From: CAVXEH01 sp963805305
GTDB lineage: Bacteria; Chloroflexota; Limnocylindria; QHBO01
DNA: 64,000 nt
Reading direction: 5' to 3'
NCBI GenBank assembly: GCA_963805305.1
Contig: CAWDTM010000003.1
Coordinates: 62,001 to 126,000 of the forward strand
The notes under the pieces were generated by a model that saw nothing but the letters and a program-made list of their open reading frames with translations, ran no database searches and was not told where the DNA came from. The translations under genes and the position numbers were made by a program. Positions 7,814 to 16,363 of this stretch are shown one piece after another (the stretch's first letter is position 1; each line of letters begins with the position of its first letter).

Positions 7814-9427
7814 GTGAAGACCCCGCCGCCCTTCCGCCGAGCCATTGCGCTCGCCAGCATGGCCCTCCTCGTCGGATGCTCCACCCAGGCCCCGACGCCG
7901 TCACCCACACCCAGCCCGACGCCGTCGCCGTCTCCAACGCCCACGCCAAGCCCCACGCCGGTTCCCCCGATCGCGTTTCCGCTTGCCGTCGTGACGGGGC
8001 TGACGAACCTCAAGGCCAACATCACGCTGGATGAGCTCGCCACGCTCGGCTCCGCGGGCGCGCTCGTGGTGCCATGCGGCGTCACCATCACCGAGCCCGC
8101 CCTCGAGACGACCGCCCCGTGCCAGCCCGCCGACGCGATCGTCTCCGCGATCAGGGCGGATCCCGAGCTCGTGGCGCTCCTGCCGCCCGGGCTCATCGAG
8201 CTGGCCACCAAGGTCCTTCCCATCGCGGGCGACGGCCCGTTCGGGCTCTTCGGGCCGGACCTCTTCGGCGATCCGGCGGCCCGCGCGCTCCCCTACCCGA
8301 TCACGGGGTCGGCGCCGGCCGCGGGGGCGGACGCGCTGGACCCGGCCTGGACCGCCTACGACGCCTCGCAGGTCTGGACCCTCGCCTCGGTCGGGAGCCT
8401 CTGTTCAGATCGGAACGGCGCGTACCAGGCGATCACGAAACGCAAGGGCTGGGACTGGATCTTCACGGGGGGGACGGCGAGGTACCGGGGCAAGCCGTAC
8501 AACAACCCGTACCCGCCGGCGGGCGTCTCGGTCTTCCCCATCGTCGCGCCCGTCGAGACCGGCAACGACGGCGTCACCGCCGAGATCACGAAGCGCGCGG
8601 ACGTCGCGCTCGCGGACCACAAGTGCCCCATCGTCCCGGACAGCACCTGGTCGCCGAACCTCAACGGGCCGCCGAGCCTCTCGGTGCCCGAGACGGTGGT
8701 CACCCGATGGCAGAGCTTCCTGGGCATCGACGCGGTGTTCCTCGCGGCCGACCACCAGAGCGACCGGGGTGTGGCGGGGATTCGCTCAACGCTCCAGATC
8801 CTGGACAAGCACGGCGTTCCGCACACGGGCGAGGGGATGAACCTGGACCAGGCCCTGGAGCCCGCCTACGTCGAGACGCACGGGCTCAAGATCGCGTTCG
8901 TCTCCTGGAACAACGTGCTCGGGCCCATCCACGCCGCCGCGGGCACGCCCGGCGTCGCCTGGCTCACCAAGGCCAACGTCGACGCGTCCGTGCAGCGCGC
9001 GCGTGCCGGTGGCGCCGACCTGGTCATCTGCGACCCGCAGTGGTGGCACGAGTATCCCGATCCCGAGTACCACCCGGACCTGGGCGTCGTGCAGAAGCAG
9101 GCGGTGACGTGGATGGACGCCGCCGGCTGCGACCAGGTCCTCGCCGGGGGACTGCACATCGCCGGGGGCACATTCCTGGACACCGGTCCGACCGGGGTGC
9201 GGGTCATCAACGCCGGGCCGGGGAACTACCAGTACGGGCAGGACTGGTGGCAGCTGACCCAGGAGGGGGTCATCCCGGAGATGACCTTCGTGGGCACGAA
9301 GCTCGTCAACCTGCGGCTGCACCCCTACGTGATGATCAACGCGGCGCGTCCGGCACTCACCGATCCCGAGGGAGACGGCCACTACGTCCTCGACAGGATC
9401 TGGAAGAACTCCGAGCTCGACTACTAG
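7814..9427 (+). CDS. CapA-like lipoprotein (degenerate metallophosphatase fold)
   Basis: 537 residues. The signal peptide ends in the lipobox LVGC (Cys22), then a Pro/Thr/Ser linker (about 24-53) and a globular domain. The second half resembles CapA (PGA_cap) proteins: LAADHQSDRGVAGI aligns with the NH(S/A)xDYG metal-site region, DPQWWHEYPDPEYHP with the conserved HWG-EY segment, and LAGGLHIAGG with the usual GHHPH block. Several metal ligands of true CapA are changed, so activity is doubtful. The GTG start is fixed by the lipobox distance and the -10 box. The stop overlaps the converging exporter gene by 4 nt. Confidence 0.65.
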   Translation: MKTPPPFRRAIALASMALLVGCSTQAPTPSPTPSPTPSPSPTPTPSPTPVPPIAFPLAVVTGLTNLKANITLDELATLGSAGALVVPCGVTITEPALETTAPCQPADAIVSAIRADPELVALLPPGLIELATKVLPIAGDGPFGLFGPDLFGDPAARALPYPITGSAPAAGADALDPAWTAYDASQVWTLASVGSLCSDRNGAYQAITKRKGWDWIFTGGTARYRGKPYNNPYPPAGVSVFPIVAPVETGNDGVTAEITKRADVALADHKCPIVPDSTWSPNLNGPPSLSVPETVVTRWQSFLGIDAVFLAADHQSDRGVAGIRSTLQILDKHGVPHTGEGMNLDQALEPAYVETHGLKIAFVSWNNVLGPIHAAAGTPGVAWLTKANVDASVQRARAGGADLVICDPQWWHEYPDPEYHPDLGVVQKQAVTWMDAAGCDQVLAGGLHIAGGTFLDTGPTGVRVINAGPGNYQYGQDWWQLTQEGVIPEMTFVGTKLVNLRLHPYVMINAARPALTDPEGDGHYVLDRIWKNSELDY

Positions 9428-10464
9428 CGTCGACCGATGCCGGCCGTGGCGTCGGCGCCCGTCGCCGCCTCGCCACCTTCGGGATCCCCCGGGATCGGCT
9501 CCAGCACGCCCTCCGGCGGCGCACCCTCCTCCCGATCCCGGGGACGGCCACTGACCATGGCCACCACGGCCCCGATGATGAGCAGGGCGGCCACGAGCGT
9601 CCGTGGCGCCAGCGTCTCGCCAAGCAGCAGCGCCCCGAGCGCGACCGCGACGATCGGGTTGACGTAGGCGTACGTCGCAACCGTGGAGATGGGCGCGCTC
9701 TTGAGGAGCCACGTGTACGAGCTGAAGGCGACGAGCGACCCGAACACGATCAGGTAACCGATCGCGAGCAGCGAGGAACCCGAGTAGGCACCGAGGTCGA
9801 CGTGGCCGACCTCGCCGCTGACCGTCGCTGCGATCGCGAGCAGGACCCCGCCGCTGAGCATCTCCATCCCGGTGGCGAGTAGCCCGGATCGGGGCATGGG
9901 CGCCCGGCGCGAGTAGAGCGAGCCGATGGCCCAGCTCAGGCTGGCAAAGATCACCATGCCGATGCCGAGCGGGTCGGCGGCGCTCACGCCCCCCACCGGC
10001 GCGAGCAGCACCAGGACGCCCAGGAAGCCCGCGACGACGCCACCGATCGCCAGCGTACTGGGACGGCGGCGGAGGAGGACGGCATCGAAGAGGTTCATCC
10101 AGATCGGGACCGCGGCAACGATCACTGCGGCGATCCCCGAGTCGATCCGCTGCTCGGAGAGGACCACGAATCCGTTCCCGCCCAGGAGGAGCAGACCGCC
10201 GACGATCGCCGAGGAGCGCCATTCTCGCCACGTGACCCGCTCCATGCGTGCCGCGGGCGAGCGCGAGACGCGGCTGCGGATCCACAGGAAGGCGAGCATC
10301 AGGCCCCCGGCCAGCAGGTAGCGCGAGCCGGCGCCGACGAAGGGCGGGACCGTCTCGACCATCACCCGGATGGCGAGATAGGTCGAGCCCCAGATCACGT
10401 AGACGGTGACGAGGTTGACGCCGACCGCCAGCGGTGATCCCTGCGGCGGGGGGTGTGACTGCAT
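9424..10464 (-). CDS. EamA/DMT-family metabolite exporter
   Basis: 346 residues with ten predicted membrane helices in two EamA repeats. YVIWGSTYLAIRV near the N-terminus is typical, and the second repeat carries ATYAYVNPIVAVALGALLLGE. Members export amino acids or other small metabolites; the substrate here cannot be told. The hydrophilic C-terminal tail of about 45 residues (GRPRDREEGAPPEG...) is longer than usual. I prefer MQSHPPPQ over the ATG 7 codons upstream because CAGAAT ends 6 nt before it. Confidence 0.88.
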   Translation of the reverse strand: MQSHPPPQGSPLAVGVNLVTVYVIWGSTYLAIRVMVETVPPFVGAGSRYLLAGGLMLAFLWIRSRVSRSPAARMERVTWREWRSSAIVGGLLLLGGNGFVVLSEQRIDSGIAAVIVAAVPIWMNLFDAVLLRRRPSTLAIGGVVAGFLGVLVLLAPVGGVSAADPLGIGMVIFASLSWAIGSLYSRRAPMPRSGLLATGMEMLSGGVLLAIAATVSGEVGHVDLGAYSGSSLLAIGYLIVFGSLVAFSSYTWLLKSAPISTVATYAYVNPIVAVALGALLLGETLAPRTLVAALLIIGAVVAMVSGRPRDREEGAPPEGVLEPIPGDPEGGEAATGADATAGIGRR

Positions 10465-10470
10465 CGCGGT

Positions 10471-10476
10471 ATTCTG
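10471..10476 (-). promoter_or_regulatory. -10 box CAGAAT
   Basis: CAGAAT on the minus strand ends 6 nt before the exporter's chosen ATG at 10464. Confidence 0.4.
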
Positions 10477-10503
10477 CCGATCCACCGGGATCCGTGCCGA
10501 GAC

Positions 10504-10532
10504 GGTCGATCCACGATCATCCCGCTCGTCGA
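10504..10532 (+). promoter_or_regulatory. candidate ECF-type promoter before the DGPF gene
   Basis: GGTCGA (10504-10509), 17 bp, then CGTCGA (10527-10532). The TCGA cores resemble reported ECF42 target elements, and this is where autoregulation by the downstream sigma factor would be expected. Sequence support is weak. Confidence 0.25.
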
Positions 10533-10585
10533 ATGTGGCAGGAGCGCCCGAGGAGGCGCCACACCGCGAAGCAGGAGACCGACTG

Positions 10586-10936
10586 ATGCGCTACATGATG
10601 CTGATCTGCGACAACGGCGCCTGGCAGCAGCTGAGCGAGGACGAGAGCCGGGCGCTCTACGGCAGGATCGGGAGCTGGTGGAACGAGCACCAGGAGGCCG
10701 GCCGGCTCGTCGAGGGGCACCAGCTGCAGCCTCCCGACACGGCGACCACCGTCCGCCGTGGGCCCGACGGCAACGTGACCGTCACGGACGGGCCGTTCCT
10801 CGAGGCGAAGGAGGTGGTGGGCGGCTACGGGATCATCGACGTCGAGGACCTGGACGCGGCGATCGCCCTGGCCAGCGGCTGGCCGGCCCCCGATACCATC
10901 GAGATCCGGCCGCTCATCGAGCAGGCAGCAACCTAG
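10586..10936 (+). CDS. YCII-related DGPF-domain protein
   Basis: 116 residues of the YCII/DGPF family (ferredoxin-like fold). The name-giving DGPF occurs in VTDGPFLEAKEVVGGYG, and MRYMMLICDN is a typical start. The molecular role is not established. These small proteins are habitually encoded beside ECF42 sigma factors, exactly as here: the sigma gene begins 8 nt downstream. AGGAG stands 8 nt before the ATG, so unlike many neighbours it is translated from a leadered mRNA. Confidence 0.85.
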   Translation: MRYMMLICDNGAWQQLSEDESRALYGRIGSWWNEHQEAGRLVEGHQLQPPDTATTVRRGPDGNVTVTDGPFLEAKEVVGGYGIIDVEDLDAAIALASGWPAPDTIEIRPLIEQAAT

Positions 10937-10940
10937 GAGG
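10935..10940 (+). promoter_or_regulatory. ribosome-binding site fixing a TTG start
   Basis: AGGAGG lies 4 nt before TTG 10945 and overlaps the TAG stop of the DGPF gene. It decides the start of the sigma-factor gene. Confidence 0.8.
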
Positions 10941-10944
10941 ACTC

Positions 10945-12192
10945 TTGGCGCAGGGATCGCGACGTCCGGAGGTCGATGCTCGCCTCGTCGCGACGGTGCG
11001 CGAGGAGCGCGGCCGGCTCGTGGCAGCGCTCGTCCGCATCCTCGGCGACTGGGACCTCGCCGAGGAGCTCGTGCAGGAGGCCCTCGTCGCGGCGCTCGAG
11101 ACGTGGCCCCGAGACGGTCTCCCGGAACGGCCGGGGGCCTGGCTCCTCACGGTCGCGCGACGCCGGGCCGTCGATCGCCTCCGCCGCGATGCCCGGTATC
11201 GCGATCGCCTGGCGCTGATCGGAGAGGAGCTGCGCACCATGGGTACGACCGCTTCGGAGACGGGCGGGCCCCTCGCCACCGACGACCGTCTGCGGCTGCT
11301 CTTCACCTGCTGTCACCCCGCGCTCTCGCTCGAGGCGCAGGTCGCCCTCACGCTGCGCACCGTCGCCGGCCTGGAGACATCCGCGGTGGCCCGGGCCTTC
11401 CTGGTTCCCGAGGCGACGGTCGCCCAGCGGATCGTTCGCGCCAAGCGAAAGATCCGGGATGCGAGGATTCCGTACCGGGTGCCCGAGGCAGCCGAACTCC
11501 CCGGCCGGCTCGCCGGTGTCCTCTCGGTCCTGTACCTCGTCTTCAACGAGGGGTACCTCGCCTCGAGCGGCGCGACGTCGGAGCGCCGCGAGCTCGCGGC
11601 CGACGCCGCCTGGCTCACCTCGCTGCTCTCACGCCTGATGCCCGATGAGCCGGAGGTCCTGGGTCTCGAGGCCCTCATGCGACTGCACCTGGCCCGGGCG
11701 GCCGCCCGGTTTGCGGCCGATGGCGCGCTGGTGCTGCTCCCCGAGCAGAACCGGGACCTGTGGGACCACGCCGAGATTGCTCTGGCAACGGAGCTGCTCG
11801 ATCGGTCCCTGCGCATGGGCCGGCCCGGCCCGTACCAGATCCAGGCCGCGATCCTCGCCTGCCACGCCTCTGCGGCGAGCTATGCGCAGACCGACTGGAA
11901 CGAGGTCGTGGGCCTGTACGACCGGCTCCTCGCGATGACCGACAGCCCGGTCGTTGCGCTGAACCGTGGCCTTGCCGTCGCAGAGCGCGACGGACCGCAG
12001 CCGGCGCTCGACGCACTCGAGCCGCTTGGACCCCGCCTCGCCGGGTATCACCTCTACCACGCCTCCCGGGCGATGCTCCTCAGGCGGCTCGGCAGACCCG
12101 ACGAGGCGGTGGAGGCGGATCGGCGCGCGCTCGCCGGCACGGACAACCCGGCCGAGCAGCGTCTCCTCGCCGAGCGGCTCGCGAGCCGGTAG
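10945..12192 (+). CDS. ECF42-type sigma factor with C-terminal helical extension
   Basis: 415 residues. Region 2 (about 10-80) contains LAEELVQEALVAALETWP and GAWLLTVARRRAVDRLRR. Region 4 (about 125-185) includes the helix-turn-helix ETSAVARAFLVPEATVAQR. A further ~230 residues form the TPR-like extension of the ECF42 group, marked by VFNEGYLASSG and LLPEQNRDLWD. In studied members this extension controls activity in place of a separate anti-sigma factor, and none is seen here. The perfect AGGAGG sets the TTG start; the frame stays open upstream through the DGPF gene in another phase. Confidence 0.9.
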   Translation: MAQGSRRPEVDARLVATVREERGRLVAALVRILGDWDLAEELVQEALVAALETWPRDGLPERPGAWLLTVARRRAVDRLRRDARYRDRLALIGEELRTMGTTASETGGPLATDDRLRLLFTCCHPALSLEAQVALTLRTVAGLETSAVARAFLVPEATVAQRIVRAKRKIRDARIPYRVPEAAELPGRLAGVLSVLYLVFNEGYLASSGATSERRELAADAAWLTSLLSRLMPDEPEVLGLEALMRLHLARAAARFAADGALVLLPEQNRDLWDHAEIALATELLDRSLRMGRPGPYQIQAAILACHASAASYAQTDWNEVVGLYDRLLAMTDSPVVALNRGLAVAERDGPQPALDALEPLGPRLAGYHLYHASRAMLLRRLGRPDEAVEADRRALAGTDNPAEQRLLAERLASR

Positions 12193-12228
12193 CATCGGCG
12201 CGTCCAATCCTGCTCATGCGGAGACCTC

Positions 12229-12735
12229 ATGGCCGATCAACCGGCGCCACCCTCCGGATCGCTCGACGCGAGCAAGCACTACACCGCCACCTTCAAGACT
12301 GAGCGCGGGGAGATCGTGGTCGAGCTGTACGCCGACCGCGTTCCGCTGACGGTCGAGAATTTCGTGAACCTGGCGCGAGCGGGCTTCTACGACGGAACCA
12401 CGTTTCACCGGGTGATCGCCGGATTCATGGCCCAGGGCGGCGACCCGACCGGCACCGGTCGCGGAGGACCGGGTTACCAGTTCCGCGACGAGTTTCACCC
12501 GACGCTCCGCCACGACGGCCCGGGGGTCCTGTCCATGGCCAACGCCGGACCCAATACCAACGGAAGCCAGTTCTTCATCACGTTCGGTGCGACCCCGCAT
12601 CTCAACGACCGTCACACCGTGTTCGGCCGGGTGACCGACGGGATGGACGTCCTGGCATCGATCCGCGAGCGAGACCCCGGGCGTGATCCGAGCCCGGGCG
12701 ACCGGATCGACACCATCGAGATCAGCGAGTCCTGA
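12229..12735 (+). CDS. cyclophilin-type peptidyl-prolyl isomerase
   Basis: 168 residues, a single compact cyclophilin domain without signal peptide, so cytosolic. It catalyses cis-trans isomerisation of X-Pro bonds. Active-site blocks are FHRVIAGFMAQGGDPTGTG (catalytic Arg), SQFFITFGATPHLNDRHTVFG and PGVLSMANAGPNTNGSQ. Its first 15 residues are a hydrophilic Pro/Ser-rich lead. It follows the ECF42 gene by 36 nt, and a TAGCAT at 12190-12195 may provide a separate promoter. Confidence 0.95.
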   Translation: MADQPAPPSGSLDASKHYTATFKTERGEIVVELYADRVPLTVENFVNLARAGFYDGTTFHRVIAGFMAQGGDPTGTGRGGPGYQFRDEFHPTLRHDGPGVLSMANAGPNTNGSQFFITFGATPHLNDRHTVFGRVTDGMDVLASIRERDPGRDPSPGDRIDTIEISES

Positions 12736-12743
12736 CGCATCGT

Positions 12744-13424
12744 CTACGGCGAGGGGAGGACCAGCCTGTCGGGCGGGGTGGACCGGTAGGTTTCGATCCA
12801 GCGCAGGACGTCGTCTGCGTATCGCTGCGAGCTGTTGTACGCGATGAGCGCGCGACGCAGCTGCACGGGGTCGGAGTAGTCACCTGGCTCCCGCAGGCAG
12901 AGATGCGCCGCCGCCGTCAGGGCCGCGTCGTACAGGTTGTTCGGGTCCTTGACCCCGTCGCCGTTCCCGTCGCGTCCGAGCTCCTGCCAGGTCGCCGGGA
13001 TGAACTGCATGGGGCCCACGGCGTGGTCCCATCTCGCATCGCCGTCGAGGCGGCCCTTGTCGGAATCAGGGATCGCCCGCGTACCCCCGGATCCATCGAG
13101 CGTTGGACCGATGATCGGTGGGGTGACGGTCCCGTCGGGCTCCAGCGTCCGCGGGCCGTTCACCCGGCCATGATCGGATTCGACCTTGCCGAGCCCGGCC
13201 AGGATGGTCCAGTCGACCGAGCATCCGTCCGTGATCTCGGGCGCCTCGCGCGCGGCGCGCTCGTACGCCTGGAGCGCGACACCGGGGATTCGGCGCCCCG
13301 ACACGTCGACCCCCGGCAGGAGCGTGACGAGGACCACGCCGCCGACGACCATGACGGTGAGCAGGGCGAAGGCCGGCAGGAGGGACCGGCGGCGGCGGGC
13401 GCCACGGCGCGCGTGTGCGGGCAT
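12744..13424 (-). CDS. lytic transglycosylase, SLT_2 type
   Basis: 226 residues. The N-terminal Arg-rich stretch and hydrophobic helix (about 14-36) form a membrane anchor or signal. The rest is a transglycosylase domain: ILAGLGKVESDHG supplies the catalytic Glu, GPMQFIPATWQELG the second conserved block, and RRALIAYNSSQRYADDVL the C-terminal helix. It cuts peptidoglycan glycan strands with 1,6-anhydro formation. The GDGVKDPNNLYDAA segment resembles a calcium-type loop seen in this subfamily. It converges on the cyclophilin gene 8 nt away. Confidence 0.85.
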   Translation of the reverse strand: MPAHARRGARRRRSLLPAFALLTVMVVGGVVLVTLLPGVDVSGRRIPGVALQAYERAAREAPEITDGCSVDWTILAGLGKVESDHGRVNGPRTLEPDGTVTPPIIGPTLDGSGGTRAIPDSDKGRLDGDARWDHAVGPMQFIPATWQELGRDGNGDGVKDPNNLYDAALTAAAHLCLREPGDYSDPVQLRRALIAYNSSQRYADDVLRWIETYRSTPPDRLVLPSP

Positions 13425-13504
13425 CGCGCACAGGCTGACACACTCGGTCCCCGATCGCAGGCCCGACGATGGTCCCGGCGTGGACGCGCGGCGCCGCGCT
13501 GGCC

Positions 13505-13510
13505 GATACT
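13505..13510 (+). promoter_or_regulatory. -10 box GATACT
   Basis: GATACT ends 6 nt before GTG 13517. TGGACG at 13481-13486, 18 bp upstream, could be a -35. Confidence 0.45.
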
Positions 13511-13516
13511 CGGCGC

Positions 13517-15781
13517 GTGAGCGCGCGAGGCAGCCCCCTCGACCGCCTGGTGCGGCAGCCGCCGCCGGGCCTCGACCAGCCCATCCGCATCCGGTTCACG
13601 GCCGCCGGTTCGGCCATCACGTACCTGTTCGGCTCGCACGCCTCGAACGTGCGGTCGCTGTGGTGGCATGACCTGGCCAGCGGCGAGCGCCGCGTGCTTG
13701 CCCGCGCGCCGCGGGCCGCAACGCGCAGGACCGGGCTTCGCCGCGAGGACGAGCTGGTCCGCCAGCGACGGCGGCAATCCGGCCTGGGCCTCACCGACTA
13801 TCGCTTCGCTCCGGATACGGACCTCCTCGCCAGCGTCGCGACGGGCCGCTGCCTCGTGTCGAGCGGAGGCGCTCCCGCGCAGCTCCTCGAGAACTGGGAG
13901 GCGGTGCAGGACGCGGTCCCGTCCCCCGCCGGGACGCATCTCGCGCTGGTGCAGGGCGGCGACCTGTGGGTCGTCCAGCTCGGGGGCGACGCCACGCGGT
14001 TGACCCACGACGCCGAGCCGGGGCGCACCAACGGGCTTCCCGAGTACGTCGCGTCAGAGGAGCTCGACCGGTTCGAGGGATGCTGGTGGAGCACGGACGG
14101 GGGCGCACTCGCCTGGGCCAGCGTGGACGAGCGGCATGTCCCCGAGATCTCGATCGAGCATCTCGCCGGCGATGGACGCGGTGGCGCGCCATCGGACCGG
14201 CACCGGTACCCGTTCGCCGGCGCGCCGAACGCGTCCGTCACCCTCAGGGTGCGGGACCTCGGGTCGAGCGCAACCCGGGACGTCGACCTGGAGATCGGCG
14301 ACGGGTATCTGGCCCGCGTTCTTCCGCATCCGGGCGGCGGATGGCTGGTCGCAGTGCTGCCTCGCCACCAGCGAGCCCTGCGCTGGTGGCGCGTGACGGC
14401 CTCCGGCCATGCCGCCCAGCTGTGGGAAGAGCACAGCGAGCCGTGGGTCAACCTCGACGACGGGACGCGAGTGCTGGGAGAGGGGCGGATCCTGCGGGCG
14501 ACGGAGGGCAGCGGCACACGCCACCTGGAGCTGCGGCATCCCGACGGGTCGTTTGATCGGCGCCTGACGGCCGGGGCGTGGGCGGTCACCGAGGTCGTTC
14601 ACCTCGACGAGCGCCGCGGCGAGGTGCTCTTCATGGGAACCGCGGACGGCGTCACCCAGCGTCACGCCTACGCCGCCGCGCTCGACGTCGCCCGTCCCGA
14701 CGACCGGCCGAGGCGACTGACGCCGGAGCCGGGGTGGCATGCGGCGGTCTTCTCTGGTGACGGTTCCCTCTGGGCGGACACGTGGTCGACCACGGAGCGG
14801 GCTCCCGAGGTCGTCGTCCGGGAGCGGGAGGGCAAGGCGAGGATCGTGATCCACGCGCCATCGGCCACCGCTCAAGGGCTCCACGTCGTGGTCCCGGAGC
14901 TGCGGACGTTCGTGGCGGCCGACGGAGAGACGCCGCTCCACGGTGCCATCTTCCGGCCACCACGTCCTGCGGCCAAACCGCCCCCCGCGGTGGTGTGGGT
15001 CTACGGCGGCCCGCACGTGCAGTCGGTCCGCGACGCCTGGGATCTCACCGTGCTGGCGCTCCGCCAGGCGCTCGCGGACGCGGGGTTCGCGGTCGTGGTC
15101 GTGGACGGTCGCGGCAGCGCCAACCGGGGCCTGCCCTTCGAGGCACACCTGTCCAGCGCGTTCGGCACCGCCGAAGTGGACGACCAGGCAGCGATCGTGG
15201 AGCGCCTCGCGGCTGAGGCCGTCCTGGATCCCGCGCGCGTCGGGATCACCGGTGGGAGCTACGGCGGCTACATGACCGTACGCTCCATGATCCGGCGGGC
15301 AGACCTTTTTCGGGCCGGGGTCGCGATCGCGCCGGTGATCGTCTGGGAGGGATACGACTCCGCCTATACGGAGCGCTACCTTGGAGATCCGGCAGAGCAT
15401 GCCGACGCGTACACCCAGGCCTCGATCCCGGGTACGGCTCGGCTCCCCGACGGTGACCTGCTTGTCATCCACGGCACGCTCGACGAGAACGTCCATCCAG
15501 GCCATTCCGAGCGACTCATCGAGGCCATGGTCGCGGCCGACCGGCCCGTGGAGGTCCAGTGGCTCACGGGCGAACGGCATCGGACGCAGTCGCGCGCCAG
15601 CATCCTGCTGCGCGACAGGAGCACCGTGGCGCACCTTTGCCGCGCGCTCGGCGTCGCCGTGCCAGAGGAGATCGCCCGCGAGCTGGCGCGCGAGGAGCCG
15701 GACCCCCGAAATTCCCGGTCTCCCCGCTCCCCAGGCCAGGGGCGGAATCGCTCCGTCAGGCGGCCTCGTACAGCAGGCTGA
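13517..15781 (+). CDS. S9-family prolyl oligopeptidase/DPP IV-like peptidase
   Basis: 754 residues. An N-terminal beta-propeller-type region (to about 480) with DPP IV-like repeats precedes an alpha/beta-hydrolase domain. The catalytic triad is visible: Ser581 in GGSYGGYM, Asp656 in HGTLDENVHPGHS and His688 in GERHRT. No signal peptide is present, so it probably works in the cytosol on short peptides. GTG 13517 is preferred over the longer frame because a GATACT box lies 6 nt before it and the upstream residues look non-coding. The last 26 nt overlap the converging zinc-ribbon gene. Confidence 0.92.
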   Translation: MSARGSPLDRLVRQPPPGLDQPIRIRFTAAGSAITYLFGSHASNVRSLWWHDLASGERRVLARAPRAATRRTGLRREDELVRQRRRQSGLGLTDYRFAPDTDLLASVATGRCLVSSGGAPAQLLENWEAVQDAVPSPAGTHLALVQGGDLWVVQLGGDATRLTHDAEPGRTNGLPEYVASEELDRFEGCWWSTDGGALAWASVDERHVPEISIEHLAGDGRGGAPSDRHRYPFAGAPNASVTLRVRDLGSSATRDVDLEIGDGYLARVLPHPGGGWLVAVLPRHQRALRWWRVTASGHAAQLWEEHSEPWVNLDDGTRVLGEGRILRATEGSGTRHLELRHPDGSFDRRLTAGAWAVTEVVHLDERRGEVLFMGTADGVTQRHAYAAALDVARPDDRPRRLTPEPGWHAAVFSGDGSLWADTWSTTERAPEVVVREREGKARIVIHAPSATAQGLHVVVPELRTFVAADGETPLHGAIFRPPRPAAKPPPAVVWVYGGPHVQSVRDAWDLTVLALRQALADAGFAVVVVDGRGSANRGLPFEAHLSSAFGTAEVDDQAAIVERLAAEAVLDPARVGITGGSYGGYMTVRSMIRRADLFRAGVAIAPVIVWEGYDSAYTERYLGDPAEHADAYTQASIPGTARLPDGDLLVIHGTLDENVHPGHSERLIEAMVAADRPVEVQWLTGERHRTQSRASILLRDRSTVAHLCRALGVAVPEEIARELAREEPDPRNSRSPRSPGQGRNRSVRRPRTAG

Positions 15782-15911
15782 AGGTCGTGACGGGGTCGGG
15801 AGCGAACTCGGTCCGGATACCGCAGGCGCCGCAAACGATCTCGTCCGCGGCCTCGTCGACCTCGAACGCGACCTCGTCCTCACACCACGGGCAGATGAGG
15901 TGAATGGTCAT
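15756..15911 (-). CDS. 51-residue zinc-ribbon-like protein
   Basis: Two CxxC knuckles, CPWC (7-10) and CGAC (about 27-30), sit in an acidic polypeptide that starts MTIHLICPWCEDEV. The spacing fits a small zinc ribbon. Function is unknown; similar short proteins occur widely in high-GC bacteria. AGGAT stands 8 nt before this ATG. Its 3' end overlaps the peptidase gene on the opposite strand, which helps to explain the unconserved C-terminus of that enzyme. Confidence 0.6.
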   Translation of the reverse strand: MTIHLICPWCEDEVAFEVDEAADEIVCGACGIRTEFAPDPVTTFSLLYEAA

Positions 15912-15984
15912 GTGCGCATCCTGGTGGCCACCCGTGACACCTCGCCTGTCGCAATCGCCGGAGCCCGCGGCGGATCGTTCATGA

Positions 15985-16001
15985 CTTGCGTGCTTGCGCA
16001 A
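15985..16001. promoter_or_regulatory. candidate ArsR-family operator
   Basis: CTTGCG is repeated at 15985-15990 and 15993-15998, and TTGCGCAA (15994-16001) is a perfect palindrome. It overlaps the -35 region of the ArsR gene, so negative autoregulation is likely. Confidence 0.45.
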
Positions 16002-16014
16002 CTCGTGAGAGAAT
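15986..16014 (+). promoter_or_regulatory. promoter of the ArsR-thioredoxin pair
   Basis: TTGCGT (15986-15991), 17 bp, GAGAAT (16009-16014), then 7 nt to ATG 16022. It is one of the few leaderless-type starts here with a visible -35. Confidence 0.45.
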
Positions 16015-16021
16015 GCCGGCG

Positions 16022-16318
16022 ATGGATGCATCAACCCTCGCCATCGACTCTGCCCGCGGCCGTGCTGCCGCGATCGCCAAGGCGCTCGCGGATCCGAAGC
16101 GCCTGTGCGTGGTCGAGGAGCTGGCGGCCGGAGAGCGGTCGGTGGGCGATCTCAGTCGCTGCATCGGCTGCCAGGTGCCAAACATGAGCCAGCACCTCGC
16201 CGTCCTGCGCAGCGCAGGAGTCGTCGAGAGCCGGCGCGAGGGCAGCACCGTGTTCTATCGGCTCGTGGATCCGACGATCCTCGACGCGTACCGCATCTTG
16301 CAGCAGCTCGCCCGCTGA
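16022..16318 (+). CDS. ArsR/SmtB-family winged-helix regulator
   Basis: 98 residues with the ArsR core: ALADPKRLCVVEEL (helix 1-2), SVGDLSRCIGCQVPNMSQHLAVL (recognition helix region) and the wing SRREGSTVFYRL. Cys58 and Cys61 (CIGC) lie in the DNA-reading unit and could sense metal or thiol oxidation. The adjacent thioredoxin gene favours a redox signal, but this is inference. An in-frame ATG 3 codons upstream is an alternative start; the chosen one fits the -10 spacing. Confidence 0.88.
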   Translation: MDASTLAIDSARGRAAAIAKALADPKRLCVVEELAAGERSVGDLSRCIGCQVPNMSQHLAVLRSAGVVESRREGSTVFYRLVDPTILDAYRILQQLAR

Positions 16319-16363
16319 CTCGGGTGAACCAGTCTTCGAACACGCGAAAGGATCAGGCAACCG

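Noticed and set aside
6726..7949. Starting the VanY-type gene at 7949
   Set aside because: That would overlap 136 bp of the divergent lipoprotein gene including its start and lipobox. The extra residues are unlike a signal peptide.
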